Part shown: positions 1 through 12,789 of the stretch, one piece after another | How the letters are laid out: each line of letters starts with the position of its first letter | Numbering within the stretch: position 1 is the first letter of the stretch | Assembly: GCA_037976565.1 (NCBI GenBank) | Contig: CP137668.1 | Location: 35,292,088-35,356,087 of the forward strand | Direction: 5' to 3' | Origin: Mesocentrotus franciscanus | Lineage: Eukaryota > Echinodermata > Echinoidea > Camarodonta > Strongylocentrotidae | Length of the DNA: 64,000 bases | Notes under the pieces: generated by a model | What the model saw: the letters and a program-made list of their open reading frames with translations, nothing else | What the model was told of the DNA's origin: nothing | Databases searched by the model: none | Made by a program: the position numbers and the translations under genes

Positions 1-147
1 GAAAGTTTCTTTGTAAAAAGAAAGTTACTGCAAAATGGAGAGTTCAGTCAATGCCTGTAATAACTTTACCATCACAGAATCGACTAGCGCAGGTAGGCCT
101 AATATTAGGCAATCGAAATATCACCTCATGTGCAATAGGCCTAAGAC

Positions 148-491
148 ATCAGTAGTAGTCTATGTGATGCGTCAACATGTCTAGCCTGGCAGTGGACCAT
201 CAAACACGTAATAGGTCTCGTAAGGCTAGATATGTTGTAGTGTATGGTCTATGTGATGCGCTGAAATGTCTAGCCCAGCGGTCGAACATCAAACACGTGA
301 TAATTCTCATGAAACTAGATAATTATGTTGTAGTGTATGGCATATGTTATGCGTCAACATGTCTAGCCTAGTAGTTGAACATCAAACACGTAATAATGCT
401 CGTAAGACTAGATCTGTAGTAGTGTATGGCTTATGTGGTGCGTCGATTTGTCTAGCCTTGCAGTGGAACATCAACACAAAATAATTACATC
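148..491. repeat. ~90-bp tandem repeat, about 3.6 copies
   Basis: The motif tatgtgatgcg..aacatgtctagcc recurs starting at 161, 250, 343 and 432, giving periods of 89, 93 and 89. Each unit continues with gaacatcaaacacgtaataa, ctcgtaaggctagat and gttgtagtgtatgg. Copies differ by scattered substitutions and small indels. The short open frame at 177-371 is just the repeat read in one frame. Confidence 0.8.
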
Positions 492-1320
492 TCTCCGACC
501 AGTCATTATACCCGCTGTGAAAGCATGGCATGTGACTGGTAGGGTACTCCACGGAGCATATCCTTCTACTTCTCCACTTTAAAGGGCTTGTCGTGTTTGA
601 GAATTACAGATGTAAGAGCAAAGATTCATTTTTACCATAATACAATGCAGAACTTTTACTTATATTGGCGTTACATGCAGAGTAAAAATCCTATGCTGAT
701 AGACAGAGGACGTAAACAGTGTTAACATGCCAAAGGAATATGGATATCTTAAAATTGATAAACGTGTTTTGAGGAATCCCTTAACAATTATAGCCAAACG
801 TTCTGTATTTTGGGATAGTTATCGAAAGTGACAGAATGCAATTATCCGAATAACCATTATTGACTATGATCTTGAGTAGATGTAAACATGTTGAATTGTT
901 TTATTTTTAAATCTCTCGTTGTGTTGCAATAGAAACTTTAAAGCAAATTAGTGGAACTCTGCGCAAATAAGATTGCTGAAACAATAATGATATGTGTATC
1001 CATGACAACTCCTTCTACTTACCCGTTATACAGTATAATTAAAGGCAAAAAAAGTCAAAATCCAAAATTTCAACAAACTACTACTAAAATATCACAAATA
1101 TATTACCATAAGTGATAGGAACGCAGTCAATGTCTTTTATTGAAAGCCGGACAGTGTTTGCATCGCTGACTTTATCATCGTTATTGCGAAGTGTTGATGG
1201 CCGAATGAAATATCAATCTCTCAATTAACGCCATATTAATCTACAGTGGAGTGGGGGTCACTTCTCTAGCCTACTTTTTTCTAAGGCGGTAAAATTTAAG
1301 ATGATATTTGCAACACAGAT
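492..1320. other. Intergenic, no feature recognised
   Basis: AT-rich unique-looking sequence between the 90-bp tandem repeat and the purine-rich tract. No frame with family resemblance and no recognisable element ends. Confidence 0.6.
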
Positions 1321-1336
1321 TAGAAGAAGAGAGAGG

Positions 1337-1680
1337 AGTTAAGGAGAGAGAAATAATTGCTCATGACATATATATTTAAGAGGGGGAGAGCGAGAAGAGA
1401 AAGGGGAAGAGAAGGGGAAAGCGGGAGTAAGAAAGGGGAGGGAGAAAAAAGAGAGAGAGATGAAGGGATGAAGAGAGATATAGACACAGATCAAAGGCAT
1501 AATATAGAAGTTGAAGGACAGAGACAAAATTAAAGTATGCTGCCTTAAATGTATAGGGGTTATATAAAGCATACACTCTACGTGAAAATTAAGATACAAT
1601 TAGGAGAGAGAGAGAGACACACAGAGAGACACAGAGGGAGAATGAGAGACAATTAGAGAATTAGTTAGAGGAGAGGATTA
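1337..1680. repeat. Imperfect polypurine tract
   Basis: Nearly continuous A/G on the + strand with gagaga and gggga runs, broken by short mixed stretches. Apparent Ser/Leu/Pro frames on the - strand come from this composition. Confidence 0.75.
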
Positions 1681-1964
1681 CAGAATGAGACGACGATTAA
1701 AGCCAACCGTACTCAGCCTTGCTTTTGTATTCATCAAAAGCCAATGAAAGATGTATTATTAAAAACCTCCACTTACCAATCTTCCTTTGATGCCAGTCGA
1801 TTATGCTCTTCCCTCTTCATAATCGACTGGCGGAGAACGGTCGAAACAGGTGCGTACGGCTAGAACACAGTCATGTCCACTTAGTACTCCAGCTGCGTGT
1901 TGCGTCTGGCCGTACGTCACTCAATGGAGTCACGTGATATATACTTACTTTACCTCATAGAGAA

Positions 1965-2195
1965 AGAGACAGAAACAGAGACAGATAGATAGAGATAGGA
2001 GAGAGAGAGAGAGAATGAGTAAGTGACAGATAGATAGATAGATATAAGTGATAGAGAGAGAGAGCGAGGAAAGAGAAGAGGGTATAGATAGATAAAGAGA
2101 GAGGCAGAGAAATAGAGAGAGAGCGAGACAGTGGGCGACAGGGGGAGACAGGGAGAGAGTGATTGATATATATGTATATAGTTATATATATATAA

Positions 2196-2239
<44 letters not shown>

Positions 2240-2248
2240 AGGGGGGGG
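1965..2248. repeat. (GA)n and (GATA)n-rich simple repeat
   Basis: gagaga, gatagata and a pure (ga)n run at 2199-2234, with a short (ta)n run at 2166-2193. Low-complexity frames on the - strand are artefacts. Confidence 0.85.
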
Positions 2249-2929
2249 GTAAATAACGAGACACACTCACAGAGAAAGATCACATCATAATTGATTAACT
2301 ATTGATCGACTGAGTAAAGTATGCTGGTGTCACATGAGCTTGCATGAACCTGACCTACAAAATCATGAACTTTAAATGTGTTCAGTTTACAAGAAAGATA
2401 ATTTCTTATTTGTGAAATGTTTGTGAAAAGACTTAGATAGTTGTCCGGGAGATAGGTCCTACCTTTCATTTGTCCCAGGGGTAGTTGGGACACTTGTTTT
2501 GGGGGTGATAGTCTGGGGTAGTATATAAATGTAGTAGTTTTCTAAATTTATTATTTTGGGGCATCGCTCTCTAGATCGACATTGATATACTTGATGTTCA
2601 ATTTTTATTTGTTGTTTTAATGTAATAAGTGTCTAAAACAGCCCTTCTCATAAACAATCATGAACATTCCGACGACCGATTGAACTCTTTTCCTCGACTA
2701 TTTTTAATATATTTGTTTTTATATAATTTGTCTGCACAATGGAAAAGGAATTTTATCTTTATTCGAATCAGCGTTATTGTATTAAGCCTATTAAGATTTG
2801 ATATGGTGATTGCACAGCTAATCCTGCATGAGGGTTTTATTTTTGACATCTAATATCGAATCTCCACAAACGAACAATATTATTGGTAGATTCTTATCGA
2901 CTTGCCCCTTGCTGTTCGTTTAAGTATAG

Positions 2930-4403
2930 ACTTAAAGTACAAGTCCACTCCACTGAAAAGTTGGGCTGATTAGATAGACAAAAATCTAAAAAGCCCATAT
3001 ATAACATGATTTGGAAAACGGTGCTCAGACTTTTTTTTCTTCTTTTAATGAGCAAAATACAAGTTAATAATCGAGCCGGTTCTCCCCCATAATGCATTTT
3101 TGTGACGTAGGGTCCTCACAACACAGATTCGTAATGTAACCAAATTTAATGCATACGTCTTTGTGAAGTGCCTCGATACAAACTATTTCATTTACATGAT
3201 AAGAATAATGAAATACATGTACTATTATTCTTATCAGGTGAATGAAATAGTTTGTATAGAGGCACTTCACAAAGACGTATGCATTAAATTTGATTACATT
3301 ACGAAAATAGCCTATTGTCAGAATGTATACTGCTGGCACTTTCGTTGTGAGGAGCATACGTCACATCCGTACAGCGATTTAAATGTTTTGCTCGAAATAA
3401 CCGAAACAAAAACGCTCTTAAAAATCACCTGATTTATACCCCCTTCACATACACGGATTGTTCTTACGAGTCATTACGGATCGCCAACTCGTAGTCAATC
3501 GCAAGCATCCGTAAATAACTCGCTGGTATCCGTAAATAACCCGTCACAACTCGCAACAACTCGCAACAACTCGCAGACACTCTTAAGGATCCGTGAAAGG
3601 AGAGACGAATTTTTTGACATGTCTAAAATCTTCTTACGATTGTCCACGGATTGATTTTTTCCGTAAATAACTCGTAAATAGCTCGTAACAATCCGTAAGT
3701 ATCGTAAACAGCTCGCAACAACACGTAACACCCGTAAACTGCCCGCAAGAATCCGTAAATGACTGGTAACAAAGTTTTTTAACGATTTGTTACGGTTAGT
3801 TTACGATTCGTTTACGGATTATTTACGGATTAGTGCGAGTGCTTACGTGTTGTTTACGATTTCATTCGGGTCGTGTAACGATGGCTTTACGGATTGTTAC
3901 GAGTTATTACGAGCACTTTACGTGTAGTTACGAGTACTTTACGAATAGAAACGTCTACTTTACGTATTCTTACGAATTGCTTACGATTTAGGGAAAGGTA
4001 TAAAAGCTGCAAATTCGGACACTTCATTTTCAGTTGTTATTTTTTGGCTAAAAATCGTAAGGACTCGTAAATATTCGTAACTATTCATAACAACACGTAA
4101 ACAGGTCGTAACTAACACGTAAGTTGCTCGTAGTATTACATCGTAATAACTCGTAATAATCCGTAATAAACCGTAAATAGCTCGTAAATAGCTCGTAACA
4201 ACTCTTAAATCGGTCGTAAAAGTGGCAAAATCGTAAGGATCCGTAAAGATCCGTGAATATGTGCGATCCGTAAGGACTCGTAAGAAAATCCGTGTATGTG
4301 AAGGGGGTATGAAGTACGCCCGTGATATTTGGCAGTTTTAACCTTTGATTTATTTATAACATGCTTTAATTTTTGAAAATCGGAGTGGACTTGGGCTTTA
4401 AGT
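2930..4403. mobile_element. Nested foldback element with CGTAA repeat arrays
   Basis: The outer inverted termini are 2930-2952 (acttaaag...aagtccactcc) and 4382-4403 (reverse complement with a three-base difference). An inner inverted pair is 3436-3480 (atacccccttcacatacacg, continuing) and about 4266-4311. Between them, 3480-4265 is almost entirely degenerate 10-11 base units with the core CGTAA. Core orientation is + over about 3480-3775, - (TTACG) over 3780-3990, and + over 4048-4300. A short non-repetitive spacer at 3991-4046 contains TATAAAAG (3999-4006). No transposase frame exists. The modular build, long termini made of short tandem units, recalls the foldback transposons known as TU elements in sea urchins; that relation is inferred. 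A separate palindrome sits inside at 3100-3368. Confidence 0.7.
3100..3368. mobile_element. Palindromic (foldback) insertion inside the larger element
   Basis: An inverted repeat: left arm 3129-3212 (ttcgtaatgtaaccaaattt through the gcatacgtctttgtgaag stretch) pairs with 3222-3304 almost without gaps. A weaker outer pair, tgacgtagg.tcctcacaac near 3102-3122 with gttgtgagga.catacgtca near 3345-3366, extends it. The core hairpin has nearly no loop. No coding capacity; a MITE-like foldback is the best description. Confidence 0.65.
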
Positions 4404-4409
4404 ACATTG

Positions 4410-5240
4410 AATACTGCTGATGGAAACCGCTTTTGAGCAAATGCTTGGGACTTAATTACCTCAACAAGCCATAATAAGACTTCGACGCAATTCATATTAG
4501 TATATATTAAGTACATAATTTATTGTCCATATCAGGACATTTGTTTCGGGTATTTAAACCTGTTTGAGATCTACCTTCGCAGATTTTTCCAGTGCATTTA
4601 ACATGCAAAACATATAAACTATTATGTTCAATGCATGTTTATCGCAATCCGTGGAAGAGGGGTATGCTGAGCTGATTAAGGCGTAAATAAAATCTATCAA
4701 AGTTAATATCGCTATGTCATACGATACGAGATTTAATACTGATAAGTCGTTTGTCTGTGTTTTTATTCCGCAATAGTCTTGATAGTAATCTGACAATGTA
4801 ATTCGATGAATAATTGATTTTAGCATCAACATCAATAATTATGTTTGGTTATGTCTTGTATAAATTCCAATGTAATTCGTAGGTAGGTACATAAACTGAA
4901 CATATGAACAATGTATGATTTTCATCTTGGCAGTTTCAGATTGTTATTTTATATATTTTGAAATGTGAAAGGTAAACACGTATTATGATGTGATATTATT
5001 TGATTAGGGCTACGAATTTTCACCATAGCATCATGAGACTGTGTTTAATCCGGATATTAGCCTATCGATTTATTCTAGCCTTGCCCTATAAGACATCGAG
5101 TACATTAATTACTCGAATTCCTCATAACATCGTTTCGACGATGCAGTCAGAAGGTGTATTTAATTACGCATAGTGCTTTTGATGAATGTACCTACCTTAC
5201 CTCATTTTCTTCTGATGTTAAACACTCATATCAGTTTTAA
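4410..5240. other. Intergenic, no feature recognised
   Basis: AT-rich DNA between the CGTAA foldback element and the (TA)n/(CA)n tract. No coding signature or element ends found. Confidence 0.6.
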
Positions 5241-5248
5241 ACACAATC

Positions 5249-5249
<1 letters not shown>

Positions 5250-5333
<84 letters not shown>
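5250..5333. repeat. (TA)n(CA)n(TA)n compound microsatellite
   Basis: (at)n from 5250, (ac)n to about 5283, then an uninterrupted (at)n to 5333. Confidence 0.95.
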
Positions 5334-5336
<3 letters not shown>

Positions 5337-5928
5337 GTAACAACCACATAGTCATTCATTTATTGACGATGTATCACGCGGATCATTTATAGTCTCATTG
5401 TAAAAATATTTGCCCCCATTGTTCATGTATCTCTTTGTAGGATTATTTGTTTTTGAAATCCAACTTGTCTATATGGTTGCAACAATAAACAAAAAGTGAA
5501 TAATTAAATAACAGATGTAAAGATGGGTCTATCTAACCTCATAGAATATTAGGGTACTTGAGGGTGGCTTAAATACAGTTTACCTCTAAATAAAGTATCA
5601 CTGCGAGTACTCAACATGCACCACATTATACTGAAGCATACATTTATCTATATGAAGCATATATCCGTACTACCCCATCTTCGCCCCCTCGGGCCCGGCC
5701 TTGTCCTGATTGTTGCCACTTTTATTAAGGCCACCTTTCATATCTTTTAAAAATGATTTCTGTAAGTTTGTGTGTGGGCGTTTCATGATATTATGTTTTG
5801 CACGAAGATAAGCGACATTCTATTTCTGTAGATGACATACGGGCTTATCAATGTGGTGAGGCAAAAACTTTAGCTCATGTTTGATAAGCGCTATGATAAT
5901 GCTGTAATTATACCTGCCCTTAATATGA

Positions 5929-5959
<31 letters not shown>

Positions 5960-6012
5960 CCACCCTCTTACTCATTCTCTCTCCCCCTCTCTCTCTATCT
6001 CTCTCTCTCTTT
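5929..6012. repeat. (CT)n microsatellite
   Basis: ctctct runs with a few c-rich interruptions. Confidence 0.9.
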
Positions 6013-6149
6013 CCATACACAACATTATGTTTAAGTATATTCTTTTATATATTTATCATGTTAAGTGCACAGCGACCTTTTGTTTAGAGAATGTATTTGT
6101 CATGAAAAGTATGTTAATTCATGATCACTCCATAAACATGTAAATCTCT

Positions 6150-7720
6150 AATAGAATATCTTCATTCTCGGTTTTAAAAAATCATCACTGATTATTTGCT
6201 TGGTCTACGATTTGGACCCATGTGGGAAAAACACACTTTACTTTACTGGTATTCCACTATAGCATTCAAAAGTAAACGAACAAATTAATGAATGTTGCTG
6301 TTACGAAAATGAGAACATTTGTAATATCAGTGGTTGTTTGTCACTTTTTTGTTGTTGTCTCTATAGAATATTTTCCAGACGTTTTATAATATTCCAGTCA
6401 TCAGTCTGCAAAATTTCCAAATCATTGGCCCAATTGGGATAAAATTATTAAGGCACGGATGCTCCAAGTACTGTTAATGAAAAACAACATGCTAGTATAC
6501 ATTTTCTAAGAGATGTTTACGAACATATTTCATTTGAAAGAGTGCAAAATCGACAATCATTGAACAGAGAAGTTTAATATCCTTTCAGAAACAGTCCTGG
6601 TGGGTGCAAAATAATGCAAGGACGAATGATCGCATTTTACTACAAGTCATTCTCTTCTGCCAAATTAGATACTAACAGTAGTCCTGCCAAAGTACAAATT
6701 ACCCTTTTCTATGATTGTCGTTTGCTGTTAGGATTAACCTAAAATTCTACTGGTTTCTCATTCAACTGTACGTACGGTTCATCTATATACTGCAAAGCTC
6801 AAGGGGGTATAAGTCTTTCATTTAAAGGCTTCTCTTCAAACTTCAGTACGATAAGGATTACACAACAATGATTACAATCATCTCCTTTTTATTCAGCTAT
6901 CACGGCTATGGGTTCTTGTACATGTAGATCACCAACCCAACCTACGCTGTATACCTGATTAAAAGTTTCAAACGAACCGATTTACATTCTATATCAATGT
7001 GCAAGACTTTATACATGTTTTTTTTTTAAGTGACTCGGTAACATTGCCTCAGATCCTGAAACAAAATCCTGGATTGAGCTCACTCTGCAATCATAATTAT
7101 AAACCTTTAGGTCAGTCAGGAATCCCATGACTTTTACAAGCCGATCGCCTGTCTGATTATCGAGATATTTATGATTGGAAATCGAAATTTCATTTTTCGT
7201 TTTCCTAAAGGTTTTTATAACACTACAGTCTATTGGGGAAAATGAGTATGGTAAAACCGGTCACTCAAAGATTTTTACTTGTTTGAGGCACTTCATGATC
7301 ATTTTGAAGCGCAATTTCTTTAGAGCTTCAATATTACACCATATCACAGACACTGATAACACGTAGGGCCATGCATATTAGATTTAGCATTGTTAAACGA
7401 TGCCTTTAATATCATAATTATATAGAAATGGAGCTCTGAAAGCCAATTCACCTTCACTCGATTTCTGACTGACCAAAGATAGGATAAATAATGTATAATG
7501 TTGAGCATGAATTCCTAAAATTAGGTTGGATCCATGCACCCTCGTCCCCCATTTCTTTATCTTTTTCTCGTTTTCCTTCTAAAAAGACGGGATCATTAGA
7601 GCGTAGGTTAATAGTATTAATGCAATTGATGTGAAAAAAAACGTTTAGGATATCATTCAGTAACCAATCTGATGAGAATATTGTCAACAAGTATTACAAA
7701 CTAGAACTACCCTTGATCAT
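6150..7720. other. Intergenic, no feature recognised
   Basis: AT-rich sequence with stop codons in all frames at short intervals. No repeat structure or family resemblance seen. Confidence 0.55.
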
Positions 7721-7730
7721 GCTCTGGCAT

Positions 7731-7796
7731 GCTGTGTTGCATTATAATACGCTGAGCAAGTGTATTGGAGACTTTGGAGTTATAACGCAACACAGC
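7731..7796. repeat. Short inverted repeat (gctgtgttgc)
   Basis: gctgtgttgcattataatac (7731-7750) pairs with gttataacgcaacacagc (7779-7796) with one or two mismatches; loop about 28 bases. Possibly a decayed miniature element. Confidence 0.5.
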
Positions 7797-8168
7797 GCCA
7801 CAACAAAATCTGGACGGGTACTAACGATCTTAACACGTGCGTAATTAGACAAAAACTCATCTTGACGCAATTAGACCTTGAGTGTAGAGGGGAATGGGTT
7901 TCCGTGGCGCCGGTCTAGGAGCGGCAGGGGTACAACTCGCACCCTTATGCGCCCTCCTACCAACGATATTACCTTGATTATAAAGTTGAGTTCAGGTCGG
8001 TCATGCGATTAAATTGTGGGGAAAAATGTCTAGAAGCGATTGCAAAAGTTTGATTATGTAGTTCATACGAAATACTGTGCGGTTATGGAACGATAATGAT
8101 GAAAGGGTAATGGACTTAGTCTTCCTGAAAATCACACGCACTCCACACAGATATGGGTACATAGGGCT

Positions 8169-8204
<36 letters not shown>

Positions 8205-8218
8205 ACGCACACACACAT
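8169..8218. repeat. (CA)n/(CG) microsatellite
   Basis: (ac)n with cgcaca variants. The apparent frames on both strands are low-complexity Thr/His or Val/Cys runs. Confidence 0.95.
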
Positions 8219-8349
8219 GTGGCATAGATGGTCGGTCCAAACTTTATAGCTTTTTCTTTTCATATTTCGAATATGGGGGCATTTGTTTGATAGTTTTTCA
8301 GATTGAAGCAACACATTATGCAATTGCTTTAAATAGGCCTATATAGAGT

Positions 8350-10340
8350 ATTGCTGCCTTTGTATTTTGGTAAGATGAAGATCACCATAATTATGACTAT
8401 TCGTTTAAACATACCCCCATGAAAGTACCCTATGCAATAGCCTAACTGTCCTTTAGCTGATACCACTGGTGGGTTTAGGGGTAACAACTGCCGCCCCTCT
8501 TGAAAATGCTGGCGTTTATACATCTTGAGTACACGAAAAATACGACCAATTGTCTTTTTTGTGCGTTTTTCAAACGTGAACTCCAAAGCACCCTAAAAAT
8601 ATGCTTAAACTTGTTCTCGCTTGTCACAGATTTTGCCGAATTATGCCCCCCTCTCCCCCTTCACAAAGTCCTTGGACCGCCCCTGGCTGACACTGCAGCA
8701 CTGAATGAGAGTGGTGTCATATCAGGTTATAACGTCGGACCCGCTCTAACAACATTGGTCGTGATAGTGTGCGGGCTTGCCTAGATTTTTTGTATTCGGA
8801 TGTAAAGTGCAATACCATGACATCCATAAGCGAAGGTGCAGGCATAGAGGTGATTTTATGCATAATGATCATCATCCATGCTAACATACATGAAACAAGT
8901 GAGGGTTGGATTTAAAGGGAATTAATATTGTTCTGATTAAAAATCTGAAACGAATAATCGTTCAGAACTGCTGCATCATAAATTATATATGAAGAAATCA
9001 AATTACCTAAGAAATAAAACCTATTCAGTTATTCGTAATAAGAGAAGATACAGGCACAAAAGTCTTTAATTTATTCTTAACGTCTTCTCTATTTGTAAAA
9101 ATATATGTAGGCCTATATCAAATTAATAACAGCTTATACATGTATATTCCTGAAAGCTATTCAGTTTTATTGAAGAATTTTTAAAGACCATGGGCCCTAA
9201 ATTTCCCCTCAGTTTTATTTGTATGTTTTTATTCTTTTGGGGGAGAGGGGCTGTTTGATTTCCCCCGCTTCAAAATATACAACATGTACGGTTTCGTTTA
9301 TCGTTGACGAAGCCAATATGGGTAACAGATGACATAACATTTATTCTTTGTGTGTGAGGTGAGGAAACAATAAGTAGGTATTCGGCAGCTACCGTAAACA
9401 AGATGTATAGAACAAACCGTTTGAAGTGGTCCTCGGCTGCACTTTTACTTTTTCTAAATCTCAGATTAACGGTTTAATAATCGGGTTATTTCAAGGCGCC
9501 GCCCGGATTTATATAATCTTCGCTGATCACTTGATGTGATTATTTAGCCACGGAACGGCAATTAGTCTGTATTAAACGTCATGTCACCGGTCTTTTTTGT
9601 AATCGTAGTGGCATGCAGAATGTTGCCGGACTATGCGTGCTCTTTTCTAGACGTTTTAAAAGCACTGCTTAAAATTCAGCTGATTGTAATGATCAAAACA
9701 GACGTAAATTGACTTAATCATCCATGATAATGATGACGACGCTTACAATGACGAGGATGATGATGCGGAACCCGTCCATTTTTAAAGTTAGGGATTAAAC
9801 AAAAATATTGAGATATTGCGTGGCGTTCCAGTATAGGGTGGGGCCGGGGTCACCCCCCCCCCCTCCACAGTTTGAAGGCCCAGATAAGTTTCAATAGAAG
9901 ATACGGTGGATCAACGGTACGTTGGACTGTGCAGATGCACATTCTCGCCTCTCGTCTGTGAAGGATTCCGCCCTCCTTTTTGTTATCAATTTCTGAATAG
10001 GTCCTTTGAGCTGCATAATAAAAACATCAAGAATATATCGATATGATTCGTAATTTCGCAAAGCTTACACTGTCATTATTTTATTCAAAGTAGGCACATC
10101 ATGACGTGTCCAAGAAGAAAATGCGGAGTGGTTTTAACGTCATCCATATTCCGTTTATCTGTCTGTCTGTCTTTCTGTGAAAACATTTAGTGCGTAAGAA
10201 ATGAGGACCGGTGCTGGCCCAGAAATGACAATCAATTACGAGGTTATATGATGATACAGACTTGGATGAAAACTGATACCAGTAACCTATTTATTGATAC
10301 TGGTATCCCTTCATATCGTAATGGAGACAGGTGACCGATG
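8350..10340. other. Intergenic; possible decayed interspersed repeat
   Basis: Two short phrases of the type ..gccgcccctcttgaaaatgc (8490) and ggaccgcccctggctgacac (8675) recall pieces of an interspersed repeat also hinted at near 20300 and 25110 (gggcgg next to gga/ggt). Otherwise unremarkable AT-rich DNA; gatgatg-like spots at 9720-9770. Confidence 0.4.
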
Positions 10341-10345
10341 CGTTA

Positions 10346-10620
10346 TTCTCTCCGTCTCTCTCCCAATCTCACTCTCTCCCTCTCCGTCTCTCTCTCTCTC
10401 TGTCTTCCTTCCTCTGTTTATAACTGCCTCCCTCTCATCATCTTCACGGGTGCTTTAAATGTACCCTTTCTTTTAAGTGTTTGCCTTCAAATCGTTATGG
10501 ATTTTATAACCCTCTGAAATCCTCATGACATCCTCACTTTTCATTTCATCCTACTTTCACCTCATCCTATCTCCTCCCCCCCCCCCTCTCTCTCTCTCTC
10601 TAACACACACAGTCACACAC
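10346..10620. repeat. CT-rich and CA microsatellite patches
   Basis: ctctctc and ctccctctc runs at 10346-10410 and 10570-10605, then acacacag. Between them is ordinary sequence. Confidence 0.8.
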
Positions 10621-11379
10621 TTTTCTCTAGCTCGATCTACCTATCCATCTATCTGCCTGTATTAATAATAAAAAAGAAGTAAACATAATTTGATATAAGC
10701 GCATTATTGATTGAACTAAAGATGTCAAAACATTTCAAAAACTCACTGGCCTAGTAAAGCTTTTAAATACTGATATGCTTGATGTAATACGGTCTTTAAC
10801 TTTAATGGAAGTTTTCAGATGGCTTGCCGGAATCCGATTAAAACAGAAATATTGGCCCAATGTTACCGCCCCTGCTCTTTCGGATTTCTTCTTCAGGCAC
10901 CCTCGCCCACCCTTTGGCCAAGAGCAAGTTTTCGTATGTTACGAACACATTGCAAATCTGTATTATACCTGGTATCCCAGCCGTAAAATTACGCTAAATG
11001 TAGCAAGCGGCGGTAAAGTATCCGGTGGAGTGTCGGTGCCCTGCGGCAGGGAGCATTCTGTAAATAGCGGAGATTCTAGCCACTCTCTCCGGGCTGTGAA
11101 CCCGTGCAAGCACAGCTCTAACGTTTATCAATGGTAGATTGCAAAACACTGGTATGACGTCATACCGGTCCACATTATACCCGTGGTACCTCGGGCTACT
11201 TGTATTTAGTCTAAGCCCAAGGTTGTACAACCTATCTAGTCTCTATTATAGACTCTGCTAGCTTACTAGTTAGGGAAGATAGCAAGGTATATTATGCATT
11301 TAAGTAGGTGTGTTTGTAATTTGGATTTATGCCGACGAGTATCAATCTAATGTGATTCTATATGTTATAGAAGTTTATT

Positions 11380-11525
11380 GAATACTGGCCCTGGGGACCG
11401 ACCTTTAACATCACCATCTGAAAGCATTACTCACTTTTTGAACTTCGGTCCGTCAGTGAATTTTGATATTTGAAGGCAAAGACAGAGAGGTGACTGAACC
11501 GCTAGATCAACTTGGATCTCCCTTA
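11380..11525 (-). mobile_element. SINE with tRNA-like head, minus strand
   Basis: Read on the minus strand, it begins near 11525 with gatccaagttgatctagcgg and ttcagtcacc, resembling the TGGTCTAGCGGTTAG A-box region of a tRNA-Glu type head. It continues through gaccgaagttcaaaaa (degenerate B box) to gatggtgatgttaaaggtcg gtccccagg. The last block is the same tail found in the 7SL-like copy at 58271. Old and diverged. Confidence 0.5.
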
Positions 11526-12387
11526 AGGCTGCACTTTCTTTTAGTGCTTAAATACATTGAAAATTGAAACAATGAACGATAGAATGCTAATGCATTTTAT
11601 TCATGCTATTCTGATCATGTTTGACACTCCGAAAATCACATGCAAATTATTGCTGTAAAGAAAATGTTGAATGGAGATCAGGTGAAACAGAAGAAGGCGA
11701 ACCGCTCATCTCCACCCCTTAAACAAAAGTGATCCTGCTTGGGAACACTGTAAAATATATATAGTTATAATGGTGCCAGTGTCCTCTCAATGCCTGGCTC
11801 CACACTATGCCACTAATACCATTTAATAAAGAATATAAATGTTTCGTCTGTAGTGCATTTCACATGCCTGTGAAACGATGTTTACACAAGCTTGTGAAAG
11901 TGTTTTAAAAACGATTCTCTGTATGCACAGATCAATTTAATTTATAATCCTTTCCAGGTCTGATCATTTCCGGCTGAGTGATGGCCATGACGTTACATAA
12001 CAGATTAAAACAATGGGACTCATATGCATACGTGTTCCTCTTCTAAACATCCACCCTCATCCAATGGTGTTTCTACTTTAGCTTGGTGTACCGATGGTTT
12101 GGTTTTAATTAAGGCCGTTCGATTGATTGCCGTCTTATCGATGAGTTTCCTGGTGGTATTTAAGTTTGAGGTCTCATTATGGGGAGCATTGACACGAATT
12201 TTCCCCGAGCAGCCACAGGCTGGCTGCTGGACGAAGGTTTGAGGTCACTAAAAAGCCAGGTCGATGTAAGACTTGATCAGGAGTATACATTCACAAGATG
12301 CATTTGATAATTATGCAGCCATGATTACACGTATTTTATGAAATTAATTAATACTTCTAATTATATTAACATAATACAGAAGGGTGC

Positions 12388-12519
12388 ATAGTAGTAGTGG
12401 TAGCAGTAGTAGTATATAAGTTAAACAATTAGCATCTACAAAATATAGTAGCAGTAGAAGGAGTAGTAGTAGTATTAGTGGTAGAAGTAGTTGTAGTAGT
12501 AGTACATATAGTTGTAGTA

Positions 12520-12551
<32 letters not shown>

Positions 12552-12583
12552 ATAGTGGTGTAGTAGTATAGTAGTAATATAGC

Positions 12584-12628
<45 letters not shown>

Positions 12629-12646
12629 TTAGTAGTTGTAGAAGAC

Positions 12647-12679
<33 letters not shown>

Positions 12680-12725
12680 CAGCAGCAGTGGTGGTGGTGG
12701 TAGTAGTAGTAGCAGTAGTAGCAGC

Positions 12726-12771
<46 letters not shown>

Positions 12772-12781
12772 CAAAGTAGTA
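12388..12781. repeat. (AGT)n trinucleotide array
   Basis: About 390 bases of agt/tag triplets with agc, ggt and att variants. The longest pure stretches are 12580-12622 and 12730-12770. The poly-Tyr frame on the - strand is an artefact. Confidence 0.95.
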
Positions 12782-12789
12782 GTTAAAAT

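Noticed and set aside
3480..4300. CRISPR-like array
   Set aside because: Units are 10-11 bases with no spacers, degenerate, and change orientation; the DNA is eukaryotic.
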